Assembly: GCA_947462335.1 (NCBI GenBank) | Contig: OX381708.1 | Location: forward strand, 45,449,377-45,513,376 | Length of the DNA stretch: 64,000 nt | DNA from: Harmothoe impar | Taxonomy: Eukaryota; Annelida; Polychaeta; Phyllodocida; Polynoidae | Reading direction: 5' to 3' | Shown: positions 36,801 to 46,001 of the stretch, one piece after another | How the letters are laid out: each line of letters opens with the position of its first letter | Numbering within the stretch: the stretch's first letter is position 1 | Notes under the pieces: model-generated | The model's input: the letters and a program-made list of their open reading frames with translations, nothing else | Told to the model about the DNA's origin: nothing | Database searches by the model: none | Translations under genes and position numbers: made by a program

Positions 36801-38921
36801 AATTTCCAGCTTAAATATATCTAGATCAATTGGGCATTTTGACATTTTAGGTTTAATCAACGAGAAACTGCTGCGTCACCTAGCGACGGAAATCGGCGAT
36901 GAATGGCGGAGATTGGCTCGGTACCTGAATGTGCGGCGCGTGCGCATTCAGGCTATCATGCGTAACAACGTCAATAACGAGCAGGAGGACGCCGTACATG
37001 ACATGCTACTTACCTGGGCCAAAAAGGTGCCCCACTCGTGTAATAAGGTGTGTGTGGTTTTTATCTTGTCTCTCCTTCTGTTGCTGGATCGGTTGCATTG
37101 TCATGCCTTCTTGATTGTTATTGCTAGGCTACTCCAGGGCGGAGGAAATCACCGGACACCAATAAGTTCACCTCCCCCATCCCAATTCACAGCTTGTATA
37201 CACAATCTTTTCATAAAAATGGCAATCATAAAAAGGCTTGAAACTGTTTGCCAAGCCCCTGAGGATATGGATGGGGTGTGGGACCCTTAGGCTACAAACG
37301 TGCCCTTAGGCTACAAACGGTAACTATTTGTAGCATTAGGGCAGATACCAGGACCTTTAACTACAAAAGTGGCATTACTTACCTATTATACAGAATAAAA
37401 TTGTTGTGACAGACAAAGAGAGGAATCCGATATACTGTTCTATCCACTAACCATCTTCTATGTGGTTCTCCCCTTGTCCGCTAGGTGGACATGTTGTGCC
37501 AGGCGCTGAGTTACGTGGGACGTGTGGATCTGGTGGAGGATATGAGGGACCGTGAGCACGACTACAAGGAGGACCGCGCACAGGTACTCAGAGGTAAGCA
37601 CAGGAGCTACTCATAATCATAATAATAATCATAATAATAATCATAATAATAATCATAATAATAGAGATGGAATTCCATGCTCCAACTGCTCAGTGAAATC
37701 AAAATATACACTATATAGGGGGTGGGATGAGCCCATAATGCTAATGTAGTCCTAGAGTACTTAACATGAGTAGTTCACTGAATAGCTCATATAGACAGGC
37801 TGCCCAACCTATTTCATATCAAACACGCCCTTCCGAGAGACTAATCGGCAGTTTCGACCAATCAGAGACTGTCTTGGCTACTGTGCACCTCTATATAGTG
37901 ATGAATTAACCACAGTCTCGACTTGTTTATGCTAACTTTGAGGGCCTAATCAATAGCTGCTGCCCTCATGTCTGGCTCCATTGATTGGTCCTTGGTCAGA
38001 GCAGTCAACTTCATTGATTGGGTAATTGTCTACTTATGATTGCCAGTGGTACATTTCTTGTACAAGAGTCGTCTGAGCAGGCTGCTCGGCTCTATCCATA
38101 TAGTTTCAGCTTCCAATGGACGGGAAGAAAGTTCATATAATTACCTAAGTATTTGTGAATCTTTAGAGATATTTACTAGTGCTTAAATACAAGACTTCAT
38201 GCAATGGATTCAAATACAGTTCAGCACAGGGTAAAGAAATCCTATTTCAATCGAAACATTTGAAATATCATTCTATTTTTTCTTCCAGACTCTGTTCTGA
38301 AGAAAGCCTTTATAAAGGTTGCTCAGAATGCCCACGTCACCAATGACTGGAAGTTCCTGGCGCGCCAGCTGGGTATCCCTGAGGCTGAGCTGTTAGCCAT
38401 AGAGAGGGACCATGGAGGACTGAGGGAGAGGTGCCACCAGAGTCTAATGCGCTGGAGGGAGAGGGAGGGAACGTCTGCTACCGTTGAGACGCTGTTGAAG
38501 TTCCTAAGGCGGTGCCGTTATCATCATGTTATAGGTGAACTGAATTACACTCTAGCCAATTACAGTATAGAGACATTACATTGAGATTATTAATTTTATG
38601 CAGAATGATTAGTAATAGAAGGGGTATTGCATTATCAGGGTATGTATTTAGATATATTTAGATATAAAGCTAATATATTTTACACCCTCTGTTATAAATG
38701 TTTTAAATTACACACTTTTACCATGCCCCTCTTATACAAATGTAGATAGTTTAATTTCCACAATTTGCAATTGTAGCTATCCCTTGGATATACATGTACC
38801 AATGGCGTCAATACATTTCAATTCATTTGCAATTCCCTTGTATGTCATGTTACCCTTTCTACACATAGTTATTACTTACTTTTGATTTTAAATTTCAGCT
38901 CAAGTGAAGATGGTCTTATAG
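18832..38921 (+). CDS. Coiled-coil / ZU5-ZU5-UPA / tandem death-domain protein (DTHD1/PIDD1-like)
   Basis: Thirteen exons with agreeing phases encode 958 residues (coding from 18897). Coding parts: 18897-19263, 27679-28093, 28984-29179, 29660-29797, 30144-30326, 31315-31591, 35517-35658, 35895-36420, 36653-36710, 36851-37047, 37485-37593, 38289-38534, 38899-38921. Order: unique N-terminus 1-122; Ala/Glu/Lys coiled coil 123-250; ZU5-1 about 265-400; ZU5-2 about 403-483 (GGKLFP, then RPGTFRVPTDFTFEV and KPLYMSLPVP); Pro-rich linker; UPA-like region 526-745; death domain 1 about 768-860 (DEWRRLARYL); death domain 2 about 873-947 (NDWKFLARQLGI). ZU5-UPA-DD proteins (PIDD1, UNC5, DTHD1) are cytoplasmic signalling scaffolds whose death domains recruit partners. 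There are no LRRs as in PIDD1 and no transmembrane segment as in UNC5, so DTHD1-like fits best. The His-Phe-Ser autocleavage motif of PIDD1 is not visible. The second death domain is unusual. An acceptor at 18830-18831 suggests a spliced 5'UTR. Confidence 0.9.
18897..19263 (+). CDS. Death-domain gene, coding exon 1
   Basis: The ATG lies in GACACCATGGAGG, a good Kozak context. This exon encodes residues 1-122, acidic and partly helical with a heptad-like stretch around residues 23-45. It ends at CAG with donor GTAAAT, phase 1. I see no known domain. Confidence 0.85.
20442..21282. mobile_element. ACGT-rich foldback element, copy 2
   Basis: The ends are CCCAGTAAACAC and GTGTTTACTGGG, flanked by TA on both sides (TA target duplication). 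The arms carry GTCAGACGTAAATCTACGTT, AACGTCAAAACGTTAAGG and their complements. The centre matches copy 1 (4751-5529) and, inverted, copy 3 (34220-35063). It is 841 bp without a transposase. Confidence 0.88.
21704..22343. mobile_element. Foldback element with tRNA-like sequences in both arms
   Basis: The inverted ends are TATTCCGCATTAGCGAGATG and CATCTCGCTAGTGCGGAATA. The arms of about 280 bp also share AGCTGAAGCTGGTTCCTG and CAGATTGGGGGA. The blocks at about 21898-21965 (+) and 22140-22205 (-) pair with each other and have tRNA-like A/B-box order: TGGTTAGGACTCTGGCC, then GAGTTCAAGCC. It is palindromic and non-coding. Confidence 0.8.
23434..23596. repeat. GC-rich imperfect hairpin with TATA-like flank
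   Basis: GGCTGAGTACCTGTC (23450) pairs with GACAGGTACTCAGCC (ending 23577). Between them an imperfect stem (CTGACTGTTGTTGCC with the CGACAGTCGGAG side) closes on CCTTTAAAGG. TATATATAGG follows the right arm. It is probably a MITE; a promoter role is not supported. Confidence 0.6.
25289..25702. mobile_element. GGCCAAAAAAAAAGGTGTG foldback element, copy 2
   Basis: The left end GGCCAAAAAAAAAGGTGTGT then TTCAGGCAAC is mirrored by GTTGCCTGAAACACACC, poly-T and GGCC. The trinucleotide CTA flanks both sides, a possible 3-bp target duplication. A GGGTCGG motif occurs in both arms. It is 414 bp, AT-rich inside and non-coding. Confidence 0.82.
27679..28093 (+). CDS. Death-domain gene, exon 2 (coiled coil)
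   Basis: Acceptor TATCTTGCAG, donor GTGAGT; phase 1 in, phase 2 out. Encodes residues 123-260: first Ala-rich (EAEAAQATVESARAAEEAE), then highly charged Lys/Glu/Arg. It is a long helical coiled coil that ends in an Asn-rich turn. Base composition is much richer in GC than the introns. Confidence 0.9.
28575..28845. repeat. Degenerate 11-12-bp tandem repeat
   Basis: Many imperfect copies of TGGCTTCCCAG fill this part of intron 2. The open frame across it is only a reflection of the repeat (Ser/Pro/Gly-rich) and has no splice support. Confidence 0.75.
28984..29179 (+). CDS. Death-domain gene, exon 3 (start of first ZU5)
   Basis: Acceptor TTTTTGTTATAG, donor GTGAGT; phase 2 in, 0 out. Encodes IPIGCVVRSLPGSF and later VSHIVNLIPTSGERELT, the N-terminal strands and the 'hydrophobic-P' loop of a ZU5 fold. 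Confidence 0.88.
29660..29797 (+). CDS. Death-domain gene, exon 4 (ZU5-1 continued)
   Basis: Acceptor CTGTTTGCAG, donor GTATGG, phase 0-0. Encodes LEVPLAIALPHVAP and a charged strand with GQWVEVESYDVT, matching the 'KPVTLxLPH' and 'xW' strands of ZU5 domains. Confidence 0.88.
30144..30326 (+). CDS. Death-domain gene, exon 5 (ZU5-1/ZU5-2 junction)
   Basis: Acceptor CTCTATACAG, donor GTATGT, phase 0-0. The first half (FKFVEVRLRELVPLVAL) ends ZU5-1 where PIDD1 has its His-Phe-Ser autocleavage site, which is absent here. The second half (GGKLFPQVDN, RPGTFRVPTDFTFE) starts ZU5-2. Confidence 0.88.
30600..30767. repeat. Hairpin MITE (GTGAAATAACC family)
   Basis: CAAAGGTGCA at 30609 pairs with TGCACCTTTG ending at 30758. 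Inside, GTTGACCAAGGGCCG pairs with CGGCCCCTTGGTCAAC, with ATTCCA/TGGAAT near the tip. The arms are about 70 bp. A half copy lies at 56920-57025. Confidence 0.8.
30921..31069. repeat. Hairpin MITE (GTGAAATAC family)
   Basis: CAAATGCCAAC...ATTGATACC...GGGGGCTGGGGCATATCCCA pairs with TGGGATATCGCCCCAGCCCCC...GGTATCAAT...GTTGGAATTTG. The arms are about 65 bp with a 17-bp loop. The family is similar to 30600-30767 and to the half copy at 1300-1366. Confidence 0.82.
31315..31591 (+). CDS. Death-domain gene, exon 6 (ZU5-2 and Pro-rich linker)
   Basis: Acceptor TTATCCTTAG, donor GTAAGC; phase 0 in, 1 out. Encodes SCSPIVSLLAPVRKFNKPLY and then MSLPVP, a textbook C-terminal half of ZU5, followed by a basic, Pro/Ala/Ser-rich linker. 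Confidence 0.9.
33834..33970 (-). pseudogene. Inverted duplicate of exon 7/donor junction
   Basis: The minus strand of this segment matches 35583-35719 over 137 bp with about 6 mismatches: the last 76 nt of exon 7, its GTAAGT donor and 61 nt of intron 7. Of three exonic changes two are synonymous and one changes Gln to His. It cannot be translated as part of the plus-strand gene. Confidence 0.9.
34070..34205. repeat. TACTGTAGATCTACAGTA-type palindrome patch
   Basis: Starts CTGTAAATAGTTAGTGTAGGT then carries repeated CTACTGTA/TACAGTAGA motifs. The same starting sequence and motifs occur at 62692-62785, so it is a dispersed short element. Confidence 0.65.
34220..35063. mobile_element. ACGT-rich foldback element, copy 3 (inverted)
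   Basis: The ends are CCCAGTGAACACACTACGTA and GTGTTTACTGGG. The internal CCCAGTGTGACACTAGG...CAGCACTATC block is the complement of the CTAGTGTGACAC block of copies 1 and 2, so it is in the opposite orientation. Its right end abuts the hairpin at 35064 directly. Confidence 0.85.
35064..35207. mobile_element. 144-bp near-perfect hairpin MITE
   Basis: CAGTGCCCCTAAAATTACAT at the left is matched by ATGTAATTTTAGGGGCACTG at the right. Pairing continues through TTGCAATGTAGAACTA and ends at GGCGCTAT/ATAGCGCC. The arms are about 66 bp with very few mismatches. Confidence 0.88.
35517..35658 (+). CDS. Death-domain gene, exon 7 (start of UPA-like region)
   Basis: Acceptor TTTCATTACAG, donor GTAAGT; phase 1 in, 2 out. 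Encodes LHLLTWDSNADVWVKVPDV, the 'L..LT.d....W..V' strand typical after ZU5. An inverted copy of its 3' half lies in the preceding intron. Confidence 0.9.
35895..36420 (+). CDS. Death-domain gene, exon 8 (UPA-like domain)
   Basis: Acceptor TCCCAATCAG, donor GTATGA; phase 2 in, 0 out. The largest exon (176 residues). It alternates short strands (VTLLCAP, MAIRFRGN, VLLQFVF, RIVLVEGD) as in the UPA domain that links ZU5 and death domains. Confidence 0.92.
36653..36710 (+). CDS. Death-domain gene, exon 9 (linker)
   Basis: Acceptor TATGTTAAACAG, donor GTAGGC; phase 0 in, 1 out. Encodes 19 residues, Pro/Glu/Lys-rich (PEAEPPKPLEKAP), a flexible linker before the death domains. It is too short to stand alone but required for phase. 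Confidence 0.82.
36851..37047 (+). CDS. Death-domain gene, exon 10 (death domain 1)
   Basis: Acceptor TGACATTTTAG, donor GTGTGT; phase 1 in, 0 out. Encodes LLRHLATEIGDEWRRLARYL, helices 1-2 of a death domain with the conserved Trp, and later EDAVHDMLLTWAKK, the conserved 'LL..W' helix 5. Confidence 0.92.
37485..37593 (+). CDS. Death-domain gene, exon 11 (end of death domain 1)
   Basis: Acceptor CTTGTCCGCTAG, donor GTAAGC; phase 0 in, 1 out. Encodes VDMLCQALSYVGRVDLVEDM, helix 6 of death domain 1 ('L..AL...gR.DL'), then a charged linker. Confidence 0.9.
37612..37664. repeat. AATAATAATCAT microsatellite
   Basis: A 12-bp unit, AATAATAATCAT, is repeated about four times in intron 11. Confidence 0.9.
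38289..38534 (+). CDS. Death-domain gene, exon 12 (death domain 2)
   Basis: Acceptor TTTCTTCCAG, donor GTGAAC; phase 1 in and out. Encodes NDWKFLARQLGIPEAELLAI, RCHQSLMRWRERE and TVETLLKFLRRC, the same helix pattern as death domain 1 in one exon. A single-exon domain with symmetric phase suggests a modular addition. Confidence 0.9.
38899..38921 (+). CDS. Death-domain gene, exon 13 (last codons)
   Basis: Acceptor TTAAATTTCAG; phase 1 in; encodes AQVKMVL and stop TAG. It keeps the whole coding sequence at 2877 nt, a multiple of three. If exon 12 is read through instead, a stop follows within a few codons. Confidence 0.72.
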
Positions 38922-39160
38922 TACACATTCGTTTCGATGCCTTCACCTTGCTCAGCATTCATACACAATAGAGGAACCGGAGCCTGTGCACTATATCCGC
39001 ACATTTTCCTTGTTAATTGTGGCGTTTTCGTTTGTCAAGTTACCCCCTGTCCTGTGGAGATGTTGCATATTTCTTTCTGATTAATTTTACACCCGATCAA
39101 GCATTTCGCTCTACTGCTCAATACTGTAGAGATTTTGTGTGTGTGTTTAAAAGAAATATC

Positions 39161-39166
39161 AATAAA
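39161..39166 (+). terminator. Polyadenylation signal of death-domain gene
   Basis: AATAAA lies 240 nt after the stop codon and is followed by T-rich sequence. A second AATAAA near 40064 could give a longer 3'UTR. Confidence 0.5.
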
Positions 39167-40088
39167 TCCTCCATTTTATACTCGAAGAATAAGGGATTGT
39201 ATAATTGCATTTTAAGTTTTAACACTGGTCAATGGAATATGTATTAGTTAACCTATACCTCTTAGGGGCTATACCATTCAACCAATGACATTTAAGGTCA
39301 AGGACGCTGACCAGTAAGCAGGGGTTACATGACATTAAAACCCTGAAGAGGTCTAGGGTGAAATATTTAACCCACACGTATACAATAACAGCAGCGTTCG
39401 TTTGTTATAAGGAGTCATCGTGGCTTACTACCCTTTTCAGGAAGCCTATTATATATGTGTTAAAAAGAAGTGAGGAAATGGTAGACGTCTATTTATATAC
39501 CATTTTTACAATCATTCTTACACTGAAGCTCTATGTTTTTCAATAGACTGTCTAGAATGAATTAGAACTTATTTGCAATGTTTTTTAAAAATGGTTTGAA
39601 TTTCACTTCCCTTGTACTACGGTACTACTGTAGTAATCATAATATGGATCTATCTGGTAGATCAGTGGTATATTTTTATGCTAATCTAAGCAATCATCTG
39701 TGATACTACAGTTTCGTTCCAATGTATCGTACACGAGAGAGATATCTGCGACGTAATGTACAGATACAGTTGTACATGTAATGTGAAATTAGTCTGTAAG
39801 ATATATATGTAATATGTGTATACAAACTAGTCAATGATACATCATACATGTATGTAGAGGATATTTAATATACATTTTGTACAACATAATGTGTTGTGAT
39901 ATCTATGTGATATATAGTGCTGAGAATTATCATAATTATGGCATGACTGTGATGCAATCAATATTATCATCATTATGACATTAGGCTTCTTAATGTATAA
40001 TGTAATTCCAATCGGGATCAATAATATTTTATATAATGTTTTATAGAGAACAGGCATTACCGATGAATAAATTGATATGAATATGTGG

Positions 40089-40706
40089 CCAGGTGAGGGA
40101 AAACGTGCCTCCGGGGGGGATTTTTAGTACTGGTTTTGGCCACCAGGGGGCAGTATATGGGTAAAACACTGAAAATATACTAAAAAAATCCTTGAGACCA
40201 ATTTTTCATGGGGAATCCAGTGATATGCTTAGAATTATTTCATTTCCACTGAAAACGTTCCATTTTTGGGATGCAAAAGGAACATTTGTTGCCATGGACA
40301 CATGGAAAATTGGCATATATGGCAATTTCTGGTTGCCATGGAAACACTCCATTATTCCAAATGGGAGTTTTTTGCCTCAAATATTTTTTAAAACTTCACA
40401 AGGAACTCAGAATCAAAAACAGAGCTCAGAAATTCCCTCTAGAACCAATTTTATGATAAAAACATCTGATGTCTTTGGTTATTTTTCAACAAAACTGTAT
40501 TTTTTTACATTATTAGTATTCATAATAGGATATAGTGGATTCAGAGCTTATTTGCCATTTTCAGTTGTACATACCGACCCCGGTTTGACAAGCAGTTACA
40601 GCAAATCTACTTGGGATATTTTAGCTCAAGATATCTCATTTTAAAGCCTGTAACATAAACTTTGAAAGGCCATTTCCCCCCTGGAGGCACGTTTTCCCTC
40701 ACCTGG
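40089..40706. mobile_element. CCAGGTGAGGGAAAACGTG inverted-repeat element, copy 1
   Basis: The terminal inverted repeats of about 30 bp are CCAGGTGAGGGAAAACGTGC then CTCC, with the complement at the right end (CACGTTTTCCCTCACCTGG). It is aligned end to end with copy 2 (44764-45384), with nearly equal length and high identity. It has a 150-codon open frame not kept in copy 2, so it is treated as non-coding. Confidence 0.88.
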
Positions 40707-43252
40707 ACACATTCAATATTTAGAAAATCATATAACAATGCTGTATGCTTCTGTTAATATATAGCCCTATGATATGTTATCTACATTCCCATATGGATGT
40801 TTTAATCCGATCGTTATAATAAATACTTAAAAGAAATTGGCGCTCCCTACTGATTAATTACTTTTCAGAGGAAGCTACTAGATCAGTAATTCTTGGTGAT
40901 GGCGGCACAATAAAAGCGGCATGTATTCAAGTATTTATACGTAGTGTAAGTATAGAGATCAGCCCATTTTCTCCAACTTTATGTATTATGATGCATAGGA
41001 ACTATGACTTCCATGTGAAGCCACAGTATCCCCCCACCCCACAGTCGTGACGATTGCAGGAATGGGGCACAACAGTAAGAACTTTCAAAGAAAAACACTT
41101 GCTGGCCATTTTTATTACCCAGACACATGCTACTATTTAAGGCGATATTTAATGTACTATGTACCTGAAACATTTTCCTTAATTTGCCTAGAGGTCAGAT
41201 ATTTATAAATATTTATACTACACTTGGTGGAAGGAAAAGGGAAACTGCCTGCCTGAATATGACGTACAGAAGGTGTTAAAAACAAGACCAACAGGTGTGG
41301 CAAAAGTTAGTTAAACCACATTAAGAGGGTAGCACGCATTATGCTGGCTTAGTCACGACTGTAAGTACACTCGTCTGCGACTCATGATCAGCCTTGCAGC
41401 AGCCTTGATTGTCGCTAATATAATGCATGCAACCCTCTGGATGTGGTTTGCCTACATATATTTGGTTATGGTATTAGCTCAAAGGGGACTTGTCTAGTTT
41501 GACAAGCAATTGTGCTGCCACCTGTCGCTGGTGTCTAAGACTTCATTGATGGGTTCTTTTCCCACTTCATAACATCGACTAGCTGTATCTCTTCCTTTCC
41601 CAATCGCACATTTGTGCGAATCTACCCTCATTTGCCAATTGCGCATTTATGCAAATTTTTAGCCGTTTCTTCTGGTGATTTTGACCGATTTTGACCCTCT
41701 GTGGTTTGATTGAAAGATGATCAAATCTCACATTTTCCCCCACTTCATAACAACCACCAGCTACACTGTTACATCAGCTTCTTGCTATTTTGCTTCATAA
41801 CAATATGTAGATCTATGGTGTTCACAAATTGGAGATATACTTACAACGGTGCCTGGAACTGACTACCCCCAGTAAGAGGTCTCTCTCACACAAAATTCCT
41901 AATGTGTTATTTGTGTACATTTGGAAGATTTCGCCTCCAATATGCAGTTTGACCATATTATAAAGAAATACCCTAAGTGATTTAAAAGGGCAGAAAGGGT
42001 AGGCGTTGCAATACATCATTCTGACCATGATATGATTGTTTTAATAATCTATATAATTATGTATTCTCTAGTGAATTTATATTTTACTACCAACAATGAA
42101 AAGCATGTGTTGAGAAAACCCATTGCTCCAATGGGAGAATATGAAGTAGACATAATATATATATACAGCGAACATCCTTCTTTACTTACATGATCAGATT
42201 TAATATTATCAGGTGCATCACAAGGGAGAACAACACGAGATGTGAACAGCAAAACACACCAGTAAAGCATTACAATGGGGAAGTCCACAAGGGCTAGTTC
42301 ATGCCATATACCACTAGATGACAGGTTAGTAAGCAGGTTAGCAGGGGCACTGTGCAATAGAAACCTAAACAAGTAATGCATTGCCTGGATAGTTTATTCA
42401 GTGCTTGTTATCTCTCCAAGTATCATAATGCTTAGAGAACACATAGCAGATATTGAGTAACACTTAGTATTGTTGGAATAAGTTAAACATGCAGAGCTGT
42501 TGACATCTCCAGATGACAGAAACGCATAGCACAGGGTCAAGTCTCATCCTCTAGCCAGGGTCCGTGGCCACCTGGTGGTTGGCTGCAGAACGAAACATGG
42601 AAGACCTCATTGGTCCATAATCACCAGCTGCATTGCGCAGGTTATATAATATTATTTAGCTTAAGATGACAGCCATTTTCCTTTTGATGATATCAAAATA
42701 TGAAATGACAAACAGTGGATTTGGACACTCAAATCAACACTAAAAGCAATTCTACTCAAAAATGCTACTCAAGAAATTCTATAAGGCCTCTTTTCCAGAT
42801 ATGCGTCCGTATGTGTCATGGCTATGTGCTGCCACCTGTGACTGGAGTCAAAGACTAGTAGTGGCAGGTAGCCTCAGTGATGGCCTTTTACCTTACCACC
42901 TCCAGGTCTTGACGTGCATCTTCATGCTTTACGTTTTTGTTACAGATTGGTAGACAATGTTCAGGTTTATTGTCTTTTTTTGCACTGCTTCTACTTCCTT
43001 GAATCTTGATGATGGACAATAGCGCGTTTCTGCTTGATTTGGAGCATTCCTATATTAGGACTACTATCAACAGAAGTAATATGTACAGTGAATTATAGGA
43101 AACGCCAACTTTCTCTTCTTTTTCTGACAATAGTCCCAAGCTGTTACAGAAAATAACATACACTTGCTATGAAGTGAATAACCTGATTTTGTATTAACAA
43201 AGTAGAGGAGCTATTGTGTTACATGTAGTTAGATGTGAATCAACAAAGGTCT
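40707..43252. other. Gene-poor stretch
   Basis: AT-rich. A GCTGCCACCTGT...CTGG.GTC.AAGACT motif occurs at about 41515 and 42829. Two CCCACTTCATAACA blocks lie at 41571 and 41739. No splice-supported coding exon is seen. Confidence 0.35.
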
Positions 43253-43720
43253 TCAGTCCTTTGATTTCGCATTTTTCACTTTGGATTTTCGAACAGTTTT
43301 CCTTCCTTTGGATATAATCCGTAATTCCTCCAGCACCATCTGACTGTTCTGATACCTGAGAACTCTAAGATTATCTGCCCTCACAACATCCTCAAATGCG
43401 CGGACCACCAACAGGGTGTTTCCTATGAATATGCCTTTCAGGAGCTCCCGTTTTGCAGCTTCACCATTGACGTGAATCAGCCACCTATCCGCTATTCCTG
43501 GTGAGATGAGGTGACCAATCACATGCTGAATTGAAGTCACCTGACTCCCGGGGAGTCTCGCGAGACGGTGACGTGACAGAGTGAGTACGTCATGGTGTGA
43601 CATGCATGGGTGGGTTTGGACACACACCGTGTGGAGGTGAGAGGACGACGTGGGCTGACGTCCAAGGGGGAAGTGTCCAAGACCAATGGTCAGATTGGTA
43701 TACTCTTTTGAAGGCCCCAT
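43253..43720 (-). CDS. Small basic-tailed protein with RW...VR..DV...RY module (paralogue of 47696-53980 gene)
   Basis: A 155-codon frame at about 49% GC sits in AT-rich surroundings. The C-terminal half, starting RWLIHVNG and including GNTLLVVRAFEDVVRADNL and RY, aligns with the last exon of the neighbouring minus-strand gene (RWIVCCKD, KRVLVRNLDDV, RY) with the same spacing apart from one residue. The tail is Lys/Arg-rich (SKGRKTVRKSKVKNAKSKD). The strand-helix-strand pattern could be RRM-like, but I do not recognise a named family. The frame begins just after a TTCTTTGATTAAG that could be an acceptor, so an upstream exon is possible. The visible part has no intron where the paralogue has one, which points to intron loss or retroposition. 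Confidence 0.55.
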   Translation of the reverse strand: MGPSKEYTNLTIGLGHFPLGRQPTSSSHLHTVCVQTHPCMSHHDVLTLSRHRLARLPGSQVTSIQHVIGHLISPGIADRWLIHVNGEAAKRELLKGIFIGNTLLVVRAFEDVVRADNLRVLRYQNSQMVLEELRIISKGRKTVRKSKVKNAKSKD

Positions 43721-43879
43721 GCTTAATCAAAGAAGGAAAAGGTGTAACATTAACCGAGTTTAGATCTGGAAGGTAGCTGCATGCAAATAATGACCCATTT
43801 TAACGAAGTGGGTCGGAAGTCACACTTTAAAAAGCCTACCCCGATACCATGGCGATTAACGAAATATTATGCCCTCCCC

Positions 43880-44370
43880 AACAGCACCCCAGCACCAAAC
43901 AACTTATTGACTAGGAAATCCCAGGTGCTGCTAATTAGTACATACAAGGCTGAATCATACTCTTCCTATCCAGTTATGGACAAGGATGAAGTATAATCGT
44001 CAGAGCTGAGTCATGCAGATTAGACAAGTCACACTCTGCAACTTAGTACATGTAAAGCTATTTTGGTTTCATTGTATTAAAGATAATACATCCTGCTTTG
44101 GATAAAACGTCTACATATTGTATAGTAGGGGCCATCTAGTGTCAAGTTCCAGAACTAACACATCAGTTTGCCATGTCCATACCTAATTTCAGCCCACATC
44201 AGCTAACTTTTGAAATTGATCTGCACCCACATTGGGCAGCCTGTATGGGGTCACACCAAAACCCAATGACCAAAACCAATGGGCTCAAGACAAGTTCTGA
44301 TCAACTTTCCCAATTCAGGCAACCTGTTCGGGCCCTGCTACTAGCCCTGCTACTAGCCCAGGAAAAATGA
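43880..44370. repeat. TGGGC-rich dispersed repeat, copy 2
   Basis: Shares, in order, TGCTAAT.A..., AATCATACTCTTCC, TTGTATAGTAG, the CAT(C)TGG/AGTGTCAA segment and the GCCC-rich end (GCTACTAGCCC repeated) with 130-960. Non-coding. Confidence 0.6.
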
Positions 44371-44763
44371 GGATTTGACATTTTTCTAACATATGAATAG
44401 TTATCTTCTGGAGTACTAAGTTACAAACAAGATTTCAACTCCCATTGATCCCAAAATGATGGTCATAGGATTTATAATTGTATTGTATAATATAGTTAAT
44501 ATCTAATTTAATTGTTGATCATCTCATTTGAATTACCGTAATTTCCGTTTAAAGCAACAAAAAAGTATCAAACATATGATAATAAGGTTCAAAACCGGCC
44601 AATATACTAGGCCTACATGTCACATACCAAATGAAAGCTCTTGATGAGCTGTAAACGACTATGGCAATATCACAACATTTTTAATGTGTGACCTCACATT
44701 ATTTATACTGTTGTGATCTTATAAACTGCTATAGGGTCTACTGTTGTAATATATAATTGTGGG

Positions 44764-45384
44764 CCATCAGGGGAAAACGTGCCTCCAGGGGGGATTTTTA
44801 GTACTGGTTTTGGCCACCATGCAGGGGGCAGTATATGGGTAAAACAATAAAAAATATAGTAAAAAAATGCTTTAGACCAATTTTTCATGGGGAATCAAGT
44901 GATATGCTTAGAATTATTCCATCTCGGCTGAAAACCTTCCATTTTTGAAATGCAAAAGGAACATTTGTTGCCATGGCAACATGGAAAATTGGCATAAATG
45001 GTAAATGCTGGTTGTCATGGAAACACTCCATTATTCCAAATGGGAATTTTTTGCCACAAATGTTTTTAAAAAATTCACAAGGAACTCAGATTTGAAAATA
45101 GACCTCAGAAATTCCCTCTAGAACCAATTTTATGATAAAAACATCAGATGTCTTTGGTTATTTTTCAGCAAAACTGTATTTTCTTTATTATTAGTATTAG
45201 TAATAGGATATAGTGGATTTAGAGCTCAATTGCCACTTTCAGTTGTACACACCCACCCCGGTTTGACAAGCAGTTACAGCAAAACTACTTGGGATATTTT
45301 AGCTCAAGATATCCCATTTTAAAGCCTGTAACATAAACTTTGAAAAGCCATTTCCCCCCTGGAGGCATGTTTTCCCTCATCTGG
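44764..45384. mobile_element. CCAGGTGAGGGAAAACGTG inverted-repeat element, copy 2
   Basis: Ends are CATCAGGGGAAAACGTGCCT and GGAGGCATGTTTTCCCTCAT. It is collinear with copy 1, including GCAGTATATGGGTAAAAC, TTGCCATGG and CGGTTTGACAAGCAGTTACA. Small indels break the frame that is open in copy 1. Confidence 0.88.
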
Positions 45385-46001
45385 CCACATATGTGCTCCA
45401 ATGTTGAGCTATATTTTGTACCTCGGATACGAGACAAATTCGTGTCACACTATGCTTTATGTATATGGCTATACTGTTCATTTGATGCATTTTGTCATTT
45501 AAATGCATATACATTGATAATATTATATTAACTTTACTGTTTCCTCCATATTGTAATTATCCAGGGTTGTTTGCTTGCAGTGAAAACTAGACATGCCTGT
45601 ACTGGTATATCATAATAATGTATGTTGTATGCTGAAAATCATAATTATTACTAAACCGTTACGAGGGTCATAGCAAAGTTTTCAATGCGGATTCGACATA
45701 TACATACCGAACTGCCTGTTTGCCTAGCATGATAGATGCATGTGTCTCCTCCTCTGATCCATCCACATGAGTGATTGAGACTAATAAATGTGCCTCTGCC
45801 ACGTTATAGTAAATTGCACGGTATGTTTATATTTAATATAGTAGCGTATAGCCACAGCGACAGGGTAGAAGTGTTCCTAGTCTGCACTATAGAACGCGCA
45901 TTAGATGAGACTACTATTTTAAACATCTTAGTTTATTTTTGAATAATATGTACAAAGGCAAATGTCAAACACACCTCTTTTTAAACATCTAGGTCTCCAC
46001 A

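Noticed and set aside
40192..40644. 150-codon frame on the plus strand
   Set aside because: It lies wholly inside an inverted-repeat element and is broken by indels in the second copy at 44764-45384.
42049..42381. 110-codon minus-strand frame with hydrophobic stretches
   Set aside because: AT-driven hydrophobic composition, no splice support, no domain, and no composition shift from its flanks.
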